A stretch of 16,942 bases of DNA from B4-G1 sp964393895 (GTDB lineage Bacteria; Chloroflexota; Anaerolineae; B4-G1), in assembly GCA_964393895.1 (NCBI GenBank), contig CAYMWP010000107.1:1-16942 (forward strand), read 5' to 3'. Within the stretch, counting starts at the first letter, position 1. Each line of letters opens with the position of its first letter. This document shows, piece by piece, positions 8,247 to 15,402 of the stretch. The position numbers and the translations under genes are program-made. The notes beneath the pieces are model-generated. The model did no database searches. It worked only from the letters and a program-made list of their open reading frames with translations, and was not told where the DNA came from.

Positions 8247-11200
8247 AATCTCGAATCTCGAATCTCAAATATCGGGTCTCAAATGGTTGATTGGCGCTGC
8301 TCTGATCTGCCTGCTGGCGGGCGGACGCATCGTGGCCCAGGCGGAGGGGTTCACCGGCGGTACGCTGGTGGAGGATACCGTGCTCTCGAGCGACGGCAGC
8401 CCCTACATCATCAGCGACGACATCATCGTGCCGGCGCGCATCACGCTGACCGTGGAGCCAGGCGTGACGCTGCGCTTTCAGGCCGGCCGCGCCCTGCGCG
8501 TGGAGGGAGGACGGCTCGTGGCGGAGGGGACGCCGTCCCAACCGGTCACGTTCACCCGCGACGGGGCCGACCCGTGGGGCGCTATCGTTTTCCAGGATAG
8601 CGGCGCCGATAACCGCATCGCCTATGCGACGGTGGAGTACGCCGGGCAGGCCGAGGCCAACCAGTACTGGCAGGGCGTCGTCGCCTACGACTCCAAGTTG
8701 CACCTCGAGCACAGCACCATCCGTCACCTGGAGTTGATGGGATTGACTTGTGAGCGCAGCCAGGCGCAGATATTGGACAACGTGATCCACGACGTGGGCC
8801 TGGATGGAATCCACGTCGTGGGCGGAGAGGTCTTGGTGCGCGGCAACCACGTCTATGAGACTTACGAGGGCATTGAGCTTGAGTATACGTTCACGCCGGC
8901 CGAGTTGGCCGATAACCACGTCCACCACATCACGGATGACTGCATTGACTTTGACGCCTCGCTGGCGACCGTCGAGCGCAGCGAGCTGCACCACTGCGGC
9001 AACAAGGGCATCTCCATCTCCTATGGCTCGGCCGTGACGCTGACGAACAATCTGATCTATACGAGCACGGAGGGCGTCGCGGTGCAGGATGGCTCGACCG
9101 CGCACATCGTCAACAACACTGTGGTGGACAATCAACTCGGCATTGGGCTGCACAGACACCATCTGGAGAGCGGGGGCGTGGCTGCGCTGATCAACTGCGT
9201 CGTGTGGGGGAATGGGACGACCCTGGAGTTGCGCGACGGCTCCACGGTTGACGTGACTTACTCCACCGTCGAGGGTGGCTGGCCCGGCGAGGGGAACAGC
9301 GACGCCGATCCACTGTTTGTTGCCCCGCAAGATAGCGACTATCAACTGTGGGCAGACTCGCCCTGTGTGGACGCGGCCTCGCCGGTGGATGCGCCGCCTG
9401 AGGATATTCTGAACGTCTCCCGCCCTTGGGGAGAGGGATACGATCAGGGAGTGTACGAGTACTTTGCCGATTCGCCCGTCGTCGTCAACGAGTTACAATA
9501 CCACCCTCTCTCCGACGATCACGGCGAGGAGTACATTGAGCTTTACAATTCCGGCTCCACCGCCGTGGGTCTCTCCGGCTGGCGGTTCAGCGATGGTATT
9601 GATTACGTGTTCCCGGCCGGCGTTTCCATCCCTCCTGGCGGCTACGTCGTCGTCGGGCACGAGCCGGCTACGGTCGAGGCGGTCTATGGTATCGGCGGTG
9701 TGTTGGGGCCGTTCGCGAGTGGGCGTCTCTCCAACGGCGGTGAGCGGGTGGCGATCGAGGACTCGCTGGGCGTCTTGGTGGACGAGGTGACGTACGACGA
9801 TCACCTCCCCTGGCCCGCGGCAGCCGACGGGGACGGCCCTTCGATGGAGCTCATCAACCCGGCCTTTGATAACGACCGACCCTGCTCCTGGGCTTCCAGC
9901 GCGGGGCCGGGTACGCCGGGCGCGCAGAACAGCGTCTACTCGGCCGGCAATATCCCCCCCTGTATCACCGGCGTGACGCACGCGCCCGCCATACCTACGT
10001 CGGGTCAGCCGGTGGCTGTGACGGCGCTGGTGGACGACGCCGGCTACCCCGGTAGCGCGGTCGCCGCCGTGACGCTTCACTATCGGGCCGAAGGAGCGCC
10101 TGGTTATACGACGCTGCCGATGAGCGACGGTGGCGGCGGCATCTATTCCGCCGTCATCCTGGCCCAGGCCGATGGGCTGTACGTCGAGTTCTACGTCACC
10201 GCCTCCGACGACGAGGGGGCCGTGCGCATCGTGCCGGATGGCGCGCCGGGCGGGGCTTCTACCGAGACCGGTTTGCCCCTCACCGTCAGCTATCTCTACC
10301 TGGTGGAGGACGCGCCGCCCAGCGGCAGCTTGCCCATCTACCGGCTCATTATGACCGACGAGAACCGGACCGAACTGACCACCCGCGACCTCTACTCCGA
10401 CGCTTACCTGGACGCGACCTTTGTCTACGGCGGCGAAGTGTTCTACAACGTCGGCGTGCGTTACCGGGGCGAGAGCACGCGCGACATCTGGCCCCGCCCG
10501 TACCGCATCAAGTTCCGCGACGAGCACGAGTTCGAGGAACGGGAGCGGATCAACCTGGTGAGCGACGAGTTGGGCCGTGAGGCGCTGGCCCACGATCTGT
10601 TCCAGCGGGTGGGGTTGTCCTCCTCGGACACCCGCTTTGTGACGCTCTACGTCAACGAGAATTTGGAGGGCGACTATTTGGACATCGAGCAGGTGGACAA
10701 CGATTTCTTGGAGGCGCACTTCCCAGGTCAAGATGACGGCAACCTCTATCGCGGTCAGGACGGGGCCGATCTGCACTATCGCGGCGCCGACCCCGACGAT
10801 TACCGTCCCTACTATATCAAAAAGAACAACGAGGACAGCGACGATTACGCCGACGTCATTGCACTGACCGACGCGCTCGACAACAGCTCTGGTGCGAACT
10901 TTCGGGCCGAGGCGGAAGCGCTGGCCGATATGCGCCAATGGGTGCGCTGGTTCGCCGTCCAGGCGGTGCTGGATAACCACGAGGGCGCGCTGTGGATCGG
11001 CCAGGGCGACGACTACTTTCTCTATCATCGCCCCTCCGACGACCGCTTCATCCTCATCTCGTGGGATCACGATTGCACCTTTATGTACGCCGACCACTCC
11101 ATCTGGGAGCCCAACTGGATCGCCAGCGACGTCGTTGAGCGTATCCTGAACCATGCCGATTTCACGCGCTGGTACTATCAGGATATCGTCTCCATCGCGG

Positions 11201-12813
11201 CGAACGAGTTCTCGGTGGCCGAGATGTACCCGCGCATTGACGCGCTGCCGGACGTGGTGAGCGGCGATTACCGCAACATGCTCAAGCAATACGTCGCCGA
11301 CCGTATCCCGGAGCTGAACAGCCAGATACCGGCCACGACACTCTCCATCGCAACCAACGACGGGGATGATTTCACGACGACCAGCGCGGAGGTGACGCTG
11401 GAGGGGAATTGCTCCCCGCTGCGCGACGTGCAGGTCAACGGAAGCAGTGAGGGCGTGAGCTACCCCACGGCCACGACCTACCGTTACGAGGGTGTGCTGT
11501 GGGATGAGGACAACGTCTTTGCCGTCAGCGACGGGCTGGACACTCTCACGATCACCGTGCACTGGGACTCTTTCCACGGTGGCACGCTGACCGAGGACAC
11601 GCTTCTCGCGGCCAGTCCCTACCCCTATGCCATCACCAGCAACATCATCGTCCCGGCCGATATCACGCTGACCATTGAGCCGGGCGTGACGCTCCATTTC
11701 AAGGAGAACCGCTACCTGCGCGTGAACGCGGGCGGGCGGCTGCTGGCGGAAGGGACGGCCGCGCACCCTATTCTCTTCACCAAACAGAGCAGCGGCTACT
11801 GGGGCGGCATCCTGCTCGACCAGACGCAGGAGGATAACCGCATCGCGCACGCCGTGATCGAGTACACGTGCGAGGCAATCTCCAACCCGCGCAGTCACGG
11901 CGTCTCAGCCTACGGCGCGCGCGTCACCATCGCCGATAGCGTCATCCGCCACACCGAATTTAGCGTCGCCGTCCAGACTTTTCCCTGGATGGGACTCGAC
12001 CCCACGCTTTATTTGCTGCGTAACGAGATTTACGATATTCAGCGGGACGCGGTGCACGTCACCGGCGGGTATGCCTACATCCAGGACAACCACATCTATA
12101 ACGTGCGGCACGGCGCTTACGAGTTCGAGGGGATCGAGGTCAGTCACATGGACGCGGACACTCCAGCGGTGCTGCTGGATAATCACATCCACGACGTCTC
12201 CGACGACTGCATGGATCTGAACGATTCATCGGCGGTCATTGAGCGCAACGAGTTGCACCACTGCGGCGACAAGGGCATTTCCATTGGCGAGCCTTCCTCC
12301 ACGACGTTGGTGAACAACCTGATCTATGTGTGTCTGGGCAAGGATGAGGATCCCCACAGTGGCGCCGGCATCGCGGTCAAAGATGGCGCGCTCTCGTACA
12401 TAATGAACAATACGGTGGCCGATTGCCGGCGCGGCATCTACGTCTACGAGGGGCACGCGGGGGCGGGTGGGGGGAGCGCCACGATAGTCAACTCTATCCT
12501 GTGGGGGCACAGCATAGCGGCGCTGGAGTTGGACGGGATCTCCACCGCCACCGTGACTTATTCCGACGTCGAGGGGGGCTGGCCTGGCGCGGGGAACATC
12601 AATGCCGACCCGCTGTTCCGCGGGCCGCAGAGCGGTAACTACCGGCTGCGGGAAGAATCACCCTGCGTGGATAGCGGTACGCCGGAGGGTGCTCCGGACG
12701 TGGACATTCGAGGCGTCTACCGGCCTCACGGCGAGGGGTACGAGCGGGGGGCGCACGAGTTCTTTGAGTTTTTCTCTTCCTACTTGCCGCTAACGACGAA
12801 ATCCAGACCCTAA
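8239..12813 (+). CDS. Secreted beta-helix / lamin-tail / CotH / beta-helix protein
   Basis: This giant exported protein (1524 aa from the ATG; a GTG lies one codon earlier, at 8236) starts inside the previous gene, with AGGGG at 8228-8232 as its ribosome-binding site. A signal peptide probably ends after A-Q-A35. Domains in order: a beta-helix (about 38-409), a lamin-tail domain (414-566, with EEYIELYN), an Ig-like segment (574-693), a CotH kinase-like domain (699-1033), another beta-sandwich (1035-1110), a second beta-helix (1112-1509) and the tail SSYLPLTTKSRP. CotH motifs are YRGES (742-746), E817, NHEG with E915, DDYFLY from D924, and SWDHD with D943 and D945. The two beta-helices are clearly duplicates. 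The first codons are made from a 7-nt tandem repeat. The function is probably surface display of a kinase-fold domain between two binding scaffolds; this is inference. Confidence 0.87.
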   Translation: MARISNLESQISGLKWLIGAALICLLAGGRIVAQAEGFTGGTLVEDTVLSSDGSPYIISDDIIVPARITLTVEPGVTLRFQAGRALRVEGGRLVAEGTPSQPVTFTRDGADPWGAIVFQDSGADNRIAYATVEYAGQAEANQYWQGVVAYDSKLHLEHSTIRHLELMGLTCERSQAQILDNVIHDVGLDGIHVVGGEVLVRGNHVYETYEGIELEYTFTPAELADNHVHHITDDCIDFDASLATVERSELHHCGNKGISISYGSAVTLTNNLIYTSTEGVAVQDGSTAHIVNNTVVDNQLGIGLHRHHLESGGVAALINCVVWGNGTTLELRDGSTVDVTYSTVEGGWPGEGNSDADPLFVAPQDSDYQLWADSPCVDAASPVDAPPEDILNVSRPWGEGYDQGVYEYFADSPVVVNELQYHPLSDDHGEEYIELYNSGSTAVGLSGWRFSDGIDYVFPAGVSIPPGGYVVVGHEPATVEAVYGIGGVLGPFASGRLSNGGERVAIEDSLGVLVDEVTYDDHLPWPAAADGDGPSMELINPAFDNDRPCSWASSAGPGTPGAQNSVYSAGNIPPCITGVTHAPAIPTSGQPVAVTALVDDAGYPGSAVAAVTLHYRAEGAPGYTTLPMSDGGGGIYSAVILAQADGLYVEFYVTASDDEGAVRIVPDGAPGGASTETGLPLTVSYLYLVEDAPPSGSLPIYRLIMTDENRTELTTRDLYSDAYLDATFVYGGEVFYNVGVRYRGESTRDIWPRPYRIKFRDEHEFEERERINLVSDELGREALAHDLFQRVGLSSSDTRFVTLYVNENLEGDYLDIEQVDNDFLEAHFPGQDDGNLYRGQDGADLHYRGADPDDYRPYYIKKNNEDSDDYADVIALTDALDNSSGANFRAEAEALADMRQWVRWFAVQAVLDNHEGALWIGQGDDYFLYHRPSDDRFILISWDHDCTFMYADHSIWEPNWIASDVVERILNHADFTRWYYQDIVSIAANEFSVAEMYPRIDALPDVVSGDYRNMLKQYVADRIPELNSQIPATTLSIATNDGDDFTTTSAEVTLEGNCSPLRDVQVNGSSEGVSYPTATTYRYEGVLWDEDNVFAVSDGLDTLTITVHWDSFHGGTLTEDTLLAASPYPYAITSNIIVPADITLTIEPGVTLHFKENRYLRVNAGGRLLAEGTAAHPILFTKQSSGYWGGILLDQTQEDNRIAHAVIEYTCEAISNPRSHGVSAYGARVTIADSVIRHTEFSVAVQTFPWMGLDPTLYLLRNEIYDIQRDAVHVTGGYAYIQDNHIYNVRHGAYEFEGIEVSHMDADTPAVLLDNHIHDVSDDCMDLNDSSAVIERNELHHCGDKGISIGEPSSTTLVNNLIYVCLGKDEDPHSGAGIAVKDGALSYIMNNTVADCRRGIYVYEGHAGAGGGSATIVNSILWGHSIAALELDGISTATVTYSDVEGGWPGAGNINADPLFRGPQSGNYRLREESPCVDSGTPEGAPDVDIRGVYRPHGEGYERGAHEFFEFFSSYLPLTTKSRP
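8246..8280 (+). repeat. Heptanucleotide tandem repeat at a stop/start overlap
   Basis: Five 7-nt units run from 8246: three perfect GAATCTC copies, then AAATATC and GGGTCTC. They begin at the last base of the CotH-protein stop codon and encode residues 3-14 (about RISNLESQISGL) of the next protein, just before its signal-peptide core. A unit of seven bases is not a multiple of three, so loss or gain of one copy would shift the reading frame of the downstream gene. Confidence 0.75.
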
Positions 12814-12837
12814 AGGTTTTCCGAAACCTTTAGGGTC
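12806..12837. terminator. Bidirectional hairpin terminator between convergent genes
   Basis: GACCCTAAAGGTTT (12806-12819) and AAACCTTTAGGGTC (12824-12837) form a perfect 14-bp stem with a TCCG loop. The stop codon of the large plus-strand gene lies within the left arm, and the minus-strand pyrD stop is 11 bp beyond the right arm. The hairpin therefore serves convergent transcripts. The U-tract after the stem is weak on both strands, so termination efficiency is uncertain. Confidence 0.75.
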
Positions 12838-12848
12838 TTGTCCTCCAT

Positions 12849-13802
12849 TCAAGCGGTGTAGGGAAGCGCTTTTCCGCGCAATGCTTCTAGATCGGCGTGT
12901 CCGTGCCGCGCCATATAGTCCCGCAACTCGTCGCACACTTTCTGAAAGACTCCCATCCCCCGGCGGCTAATGGCCGATCCGACGCCCACGGCGGTCGCGC
13001 CCACCAGCAGCATCTCTACCGCGTCCCGCCCGGTGGTCACGCCGCCCACGGCCAGCACCGGCGCGTCTACCGCGCGGCAGATGTCGCGCACGCAGCGCAC
13101 GGCGATGGGGCGTATGACTGGGCCGCTCAGTCCACCCGTGCCGTGGGCCAGTACCGGGCGGTGGGTTTCCACGTCCAGGATCAGCCCTGGCCCCAGTGTG
13201 TTGATGGCCGTGATGCCGTCCGCCCCGGCCTCCACCACCTCTCGTGCGATCCTCGTCACGTCGGTCACGTTGGGCGAGAGTTTCAACAGGATGGGGATGT
13301 CAGTGTTCTGCTTGACGTGGCGCGTGACCTGGCCCGCCACGTAGGGGTCGGCGGCGAACATCAGACGGTAACGGTCGTCAATGTTGGGGCAGGAGATGTT
13401 GACTTCGATCAGGTCCGGTTGAGCCTCGGATATGAAGCGGGCCATAGTGCCAAAGTCGTAGATGGTCTCGGCAAAGATGGAAGCGATGATGGGCACGCCC
13501 AGGGGGGCCAGTTGCTCCCTGGCGGCGCGGATCTCTTCCACCATCACCTCGACGCCAGGGTTGGAGAGGCCCACGGCGTTGATCAATCCCGGCCCCCAGT
13601 CCAGGATCACCGGGTTGTGATAGCCGGGCCGGGGTTTTAGACTGCATGACTTGGTCGTGACCGCTCCCGCCCCGCTCCGCGCCACGCGCGCCATCACCCC
13701 GTGGCTCAACCCCAGGATGCCGGAGGCCAGGACCGTGGGGTTGGGCAGGCGGACGCCGCAGAGCGTGGTGGATAGATCCGGTGGGGATTGGCGCTCGCCC
13801 AT
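12849..13802 (-). CDS. pyrD: Dihydroorotate dehydrogenase, class 1 (PyrD, probable 1B catalytic subunit)
   Basis: This FMN-dependent TIM-barrel enzyme oxidises dihydroorotate to orotate in the cytoplasm, the fourth step of UMP synthesis. The sequence shows a TTK motif near residue 51 (FMN/substrate contact) and EVNISCPN near residue 137. A cysteine there acts as the catalytic base and marks class 1 enzymes, as opposed to the serine of the membrane-bound class 2. KLSPN and AVGGVTTG motifs of the FMN-binding side follow. The length of 317 aa is normal for class 1B, which uses NAD+ through the iron-sulfur subunit PyrK; no pyrK is present in the window. Two start codons are possible, GTG at 13805 (GTGA overlap with the pyrE stop) or ATG at 13802 (TGATG overlap). 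The ATG is used here. It is the last gene of the pyrF-pyrE-pyrD operon. Confidence 0.93.
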   Translation of the reverse strand: MGERQSPPDLSTTLCGVRLPNPTVLASGILGLSHGVMARVARSGAGAVTTKSCSLKPRPGYHNPVILDWGPGLINAVGLSNPGVEVMVEEIRAAREQLAPLGVPIIASIFAETIYDFGTMARFISEAQPDLIEVNISCPNIDDRYRLMFAADPYVAGQVTRHVKQNTDIPILLKLSPNVTDVTRIAREVVEAGADGITAINTLGPGLILDVETHRPVLAHGTGGLSGPVIRPIAVRCVRDICRAVDAPVLAVGGVTTGRDAVEMLLVGATAVGVGSAISRRGMGVFQKVCDELRDYMARHGHADLEALRGKALPYTA

Positions 13803-14389
13803 CACGTCTCACGCAGGTACTTGATGACGGTGGTGTATTGCTCGGGAGAGATGCGTGCGCTCTCTCGCAGTTTTTCCAAGACGGCGGTGAGGCGGAGCAC
13901 GGCGTGCAGGCGGTAGCCGCGCTGGGCCAGGTCTTGTGCGCCCCCTTGCTCTCGATCTATCAACACCAGTACGTCGTGCACGATCAGCCCCGCTTCTTCC
14001 AGCGGCTGGATGGCCTCTATCTTGCTGGTGCCTCTGGTGATGAGATCGTCCACCACCAGCGCCGTCTCCCCCGCCTCAAAGCTCCCCTCAATGGCGCGGC
14101 GGGTGCCGTGTAGTTTGACCTGCTGGCGGGGATAGATCATCGGTCGCTCCATCTCTAGCGCCAGCGCTGTACCGATGGGCATGCCGGCGTAGGGGATGGC
14201 GGCGATGCGGTCGAAGGTGAGCGTGCGGGCGGCCTGGGCCATGGCGCGGGCCGCTTCTGCCAGCAGCGTGGGATGGCTCACCAACAACCGCAGGTCAACG
14301 TAGATGGGGGAGGTGAGGCCGGATTTGAGGGTAAAGGCGCCGAATTGGATACAGTCACTGTCGAACAGTTGGTTGCTCAGCTGGTTCAT
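13802..14389 (-). CDS. pyrE: Orotate phosphoribosyltransferase
   Basis: This 195-aa enzyme joins orotate to PRPP to give orotidine 5'-phosphate, the fifth step of UMP synthesis. The type I phosphoribosyltransferase PRPP loop is seen at residues 111-123 (LVVDDLITRGTSK), with the catalytic-loop K92, H94 and G95 region upstream. GAFTLKSGLTSPIYVDLR at 17-34 is the usual OPRT N-terminal segment. The start chosen is the ATG at 14387-14389, which overlaps the pyrF stop as ATGA. The frame stays open to 14860, but that extension runs antisense-like through pyrF and has no OPRT features. The gene order pyrF-pyrE, translationally coupled, mirrors the two activities fused in eukaryotic UMP synthase. Confidence 0.95.
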   Translation of the reverse strand: MNQLSNQLFDSDCIQFGAFTLKSGLTSPIYVDLRLLVSHPTLLAEAARAMAQAARTLTFDRIAAIPYAGMPIGTALALEMERPMIYPRQQVKLHGTRRAIEGSFEAGETALVVDDLITRGTSKIEAIQPLEEAGLIVHDVLVLIDREQGGAQDLAQRGYRLHAVLRLTAVLEKLRESARISPEQYTTVIKYLRET

Positions 14390-15210
14390 GGGTTGCCCTT
14401 TCGGATGTGGTTGATTTGGTCGCGTAGGGCGAGCGCAGCGGCGCGGGCGGCCTGGGCAAAGTCCGTTCCCGAGGAGGCGTAGATGATGCCGCGCGAGGAG
14501 TTGATGACTGGGCCGAGGCCGCCTGTCGTAGGCCCGTGCGTGACGGCTGCCTCCAGGCTTCCTCCTTGCGCGCCGATGCCCGGAACGAGAAAGGGCAGGT
14601 CGGGGGCGATTTTTCTCAGGTTTGCCAACTCCTCGGGGTAGGTGGCTCCGACCACCAGGCCGCAAGAGCCCGGTAGTTCGGCGTCCCACCGCTTTGCCAG
14701 ACGGGCCACCTCTTCGTAGAGCGGGCGGCCGCCCACGATGCGATCCTGCAAGTCTGGGGCGGAGGGGTTGGAGGTGCGGGCCAGGAGAAAGACGCCCCGG
14801 TCGTCTCGTTCCAGGAATGGGCGCGGGCCATCCAGTCCCAGGTATGGATTGGCGGTGCAACCGTCGGCGCCCAGGGTCTCAAAGGCAGCGCGGGCGTAGG
14901 CGGCGGCGGTGTGGCCCACGTCGTTGAACTTGGCGTCGAGGATGACGGGCAAGTGGTTGGGGATCGTGGCGATGAGGGTCTGGAGCGCGTGCAATCCTTC
15001 AGGTCCCTCGGCCAGCCAGAAGGCCAGGTTGGGCTTGTAGGCGCAGACCAGGTCGGCGGTGGCCTCGACGATGGCGCGGCCAAAGGTGAGCAGGGGGGCG
15101 CTGGCTGTCAGCACGCTTTCTGGCAACCGTTCCATCACCGGGTCAAGCCCGACGCAGAGCCACGAGTCGTTGGTCTGTTGGGATGCTCCAAGTTTGCCGG
15201 TGAACGTCAT
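14386..15210 (-). CDS. pyrF: Orotidine 5'-phosphate decarboxylase
   Basis: This 274-aa TIM-barrel enzyme decarboxylates OMP to UMP, the final step of the pathway. The catalytic D-x-K-x-x-D motif is seen as DAKFND, with D92, K94 and D97. CVGLDP (19-24), YKPN (58-61) and the phosphate-gripping PGIGAQGG further on are also present. The length and CVGLDP start fit the long (type 2) bacterial family, although that family usually reads DAKRGD. The start at 15208-15210 is favoured because a strong ribosome-binding site, AGGAGG (15219-15224), lies eight bases upstream. The frame continues to 15390, but that part crosses the promoter and hairpin and is not coding. It is the first gene of the pyr operon. 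Confidence 0.94.
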   Translation of the reverse strand: MTFTGKLGASQQTNDSWLCVGLDPVMERLPESVLTASAPLLTFGRAIVEATADLVCAYKPNLAFWLAEGPEGLHALQTLIATIPNHLPVILDAKFNDVGHTAAAYARAAFETLGADGCTANPYLGLDGPRPFLERDDRGVFLLARTSNPSAPDLQDRIVGGRPLYEEVARLAKRWDAELPGSCGLVVGATYPEELANLRKIAPDLPFLVPGIGAQGGSLEAAVTHGPTTGGLGPVINSSRGIIYASSGTDFAQAARAAALALRDQINHIRKGNP

Positions 15211-15236
15211 TATTTTTGCCTCCTTCCGCACAAAAA

Positions 15237-15261
15237 GACCTTTGGACACTGTCCAAAGGTC
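15237..15261 (-). terminator. Attenuator-like intrinsic terminator in the pyr operon leader
   Basis: On the minus strand a perfect 12-bp inverted repeat, GACCTTTGGACA and TGTCCAAAGGTC, separated by one base (about 10 paired bases with a real loop), is followed at once by TTTTTG. It lies between the predicted start of transcription (near 15320) and the pyrF ribosome-binding site (15219-15224). Read-through is needed for any pyr expression from this promoter. That position marks it as an attenuator, by analogy with pyr operons of other bacteria. No recognisable PyrR-binding loop was seen. It could also stop transcripts arriving from the upstream metallohydrolase gene. Confidence 0.75.
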
Positions 15262-15271
15262 AGTAGAAACG

Positions 15272-15319
15272 TCAAGTGGGGGAGTCGTATGCAGGCCGGC
15301 TCGGTAGTTTTCCAGACAT
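15272..15319 (-). CDS. Possible 15-codon leader peptide of the pyr operon
   Basis: A short frame, MSGKLPSRPAYDSPT, starts at an ATG one base from, or at, the predicted transcription start and ends 10 nt before the attenuator hairpin. It would be translated as a leaderless message, as no ribosome-binding site fits. Its placement resembles leader peptides that couple ribosome movement to attenuation, as in enterobacterial pyrBI, but a U-rich pause site is not evident. It may be chance. Confidence 0.25.
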   Translation of the reverse strand: MSGKLPSRPAYDSPT

Positions 15320-15327
15320 TGGACGGG

Positions 15328-15356
15328 AGTATACTGTAATTGGCGGGGGATGTCAA
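15328..15356 (-). promoter_or_regulatory. Strong sigma70-type promoter of the pyrFED operon
   Basis: On the minus strand TTGACA (15351-15356, perfect) and TATACT (15328-15333, five of six) are spaced by exactly 17 bp. The likely start is A at 15320 or 15319. The 17-bp stretch TTGACATCCCCCGCCAA (15340-15356) matches the dyad in the mgtE promoter repeat at 15 of 17 positions. A perfect palindrome CCTTCGAAGG (15358-15367) lies just upstream of the -35 box and could bind a regulator or a polymerase contact factor. Confidence 0.85.
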
Positions 15357-15402
15357 GCCTTCGAAGGTCCGGTCGTGATCTCGTAAGCACATTGGCTTCA
15401 AT

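Noticed and set aside
8065..9345. A 426-codon minus-strand frame spanning the junction of the two CotH genes
   Set aside because: It crosses two well-supported plus-strand genes, has no family features and ends in arginine- and proline-rich noise.
9493..11898. An 801-codon open frame on the minus strand, antisense to the large CotH/beta-helix gene
   Set aside because: It has no recognisable domain, and the plus-strand frame has continuous, clear domain matches. Long antisense frames are expected in GC-rich coding DNA.
14390..14860. An extended N terminus for pyrE
   Set aside because: The extra 157 codons lie wholly within pyrF in another frame and are arginine/proline-rich. The ATG at 14389 gives a normal-length OPRT coupled to the pyrF stop.
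15211..15390. An extended N terminus for pyrF
   Set aside because: It would translate across the promoter and the hairpin, while a strong ribosome-binding site marks the start at 15210.
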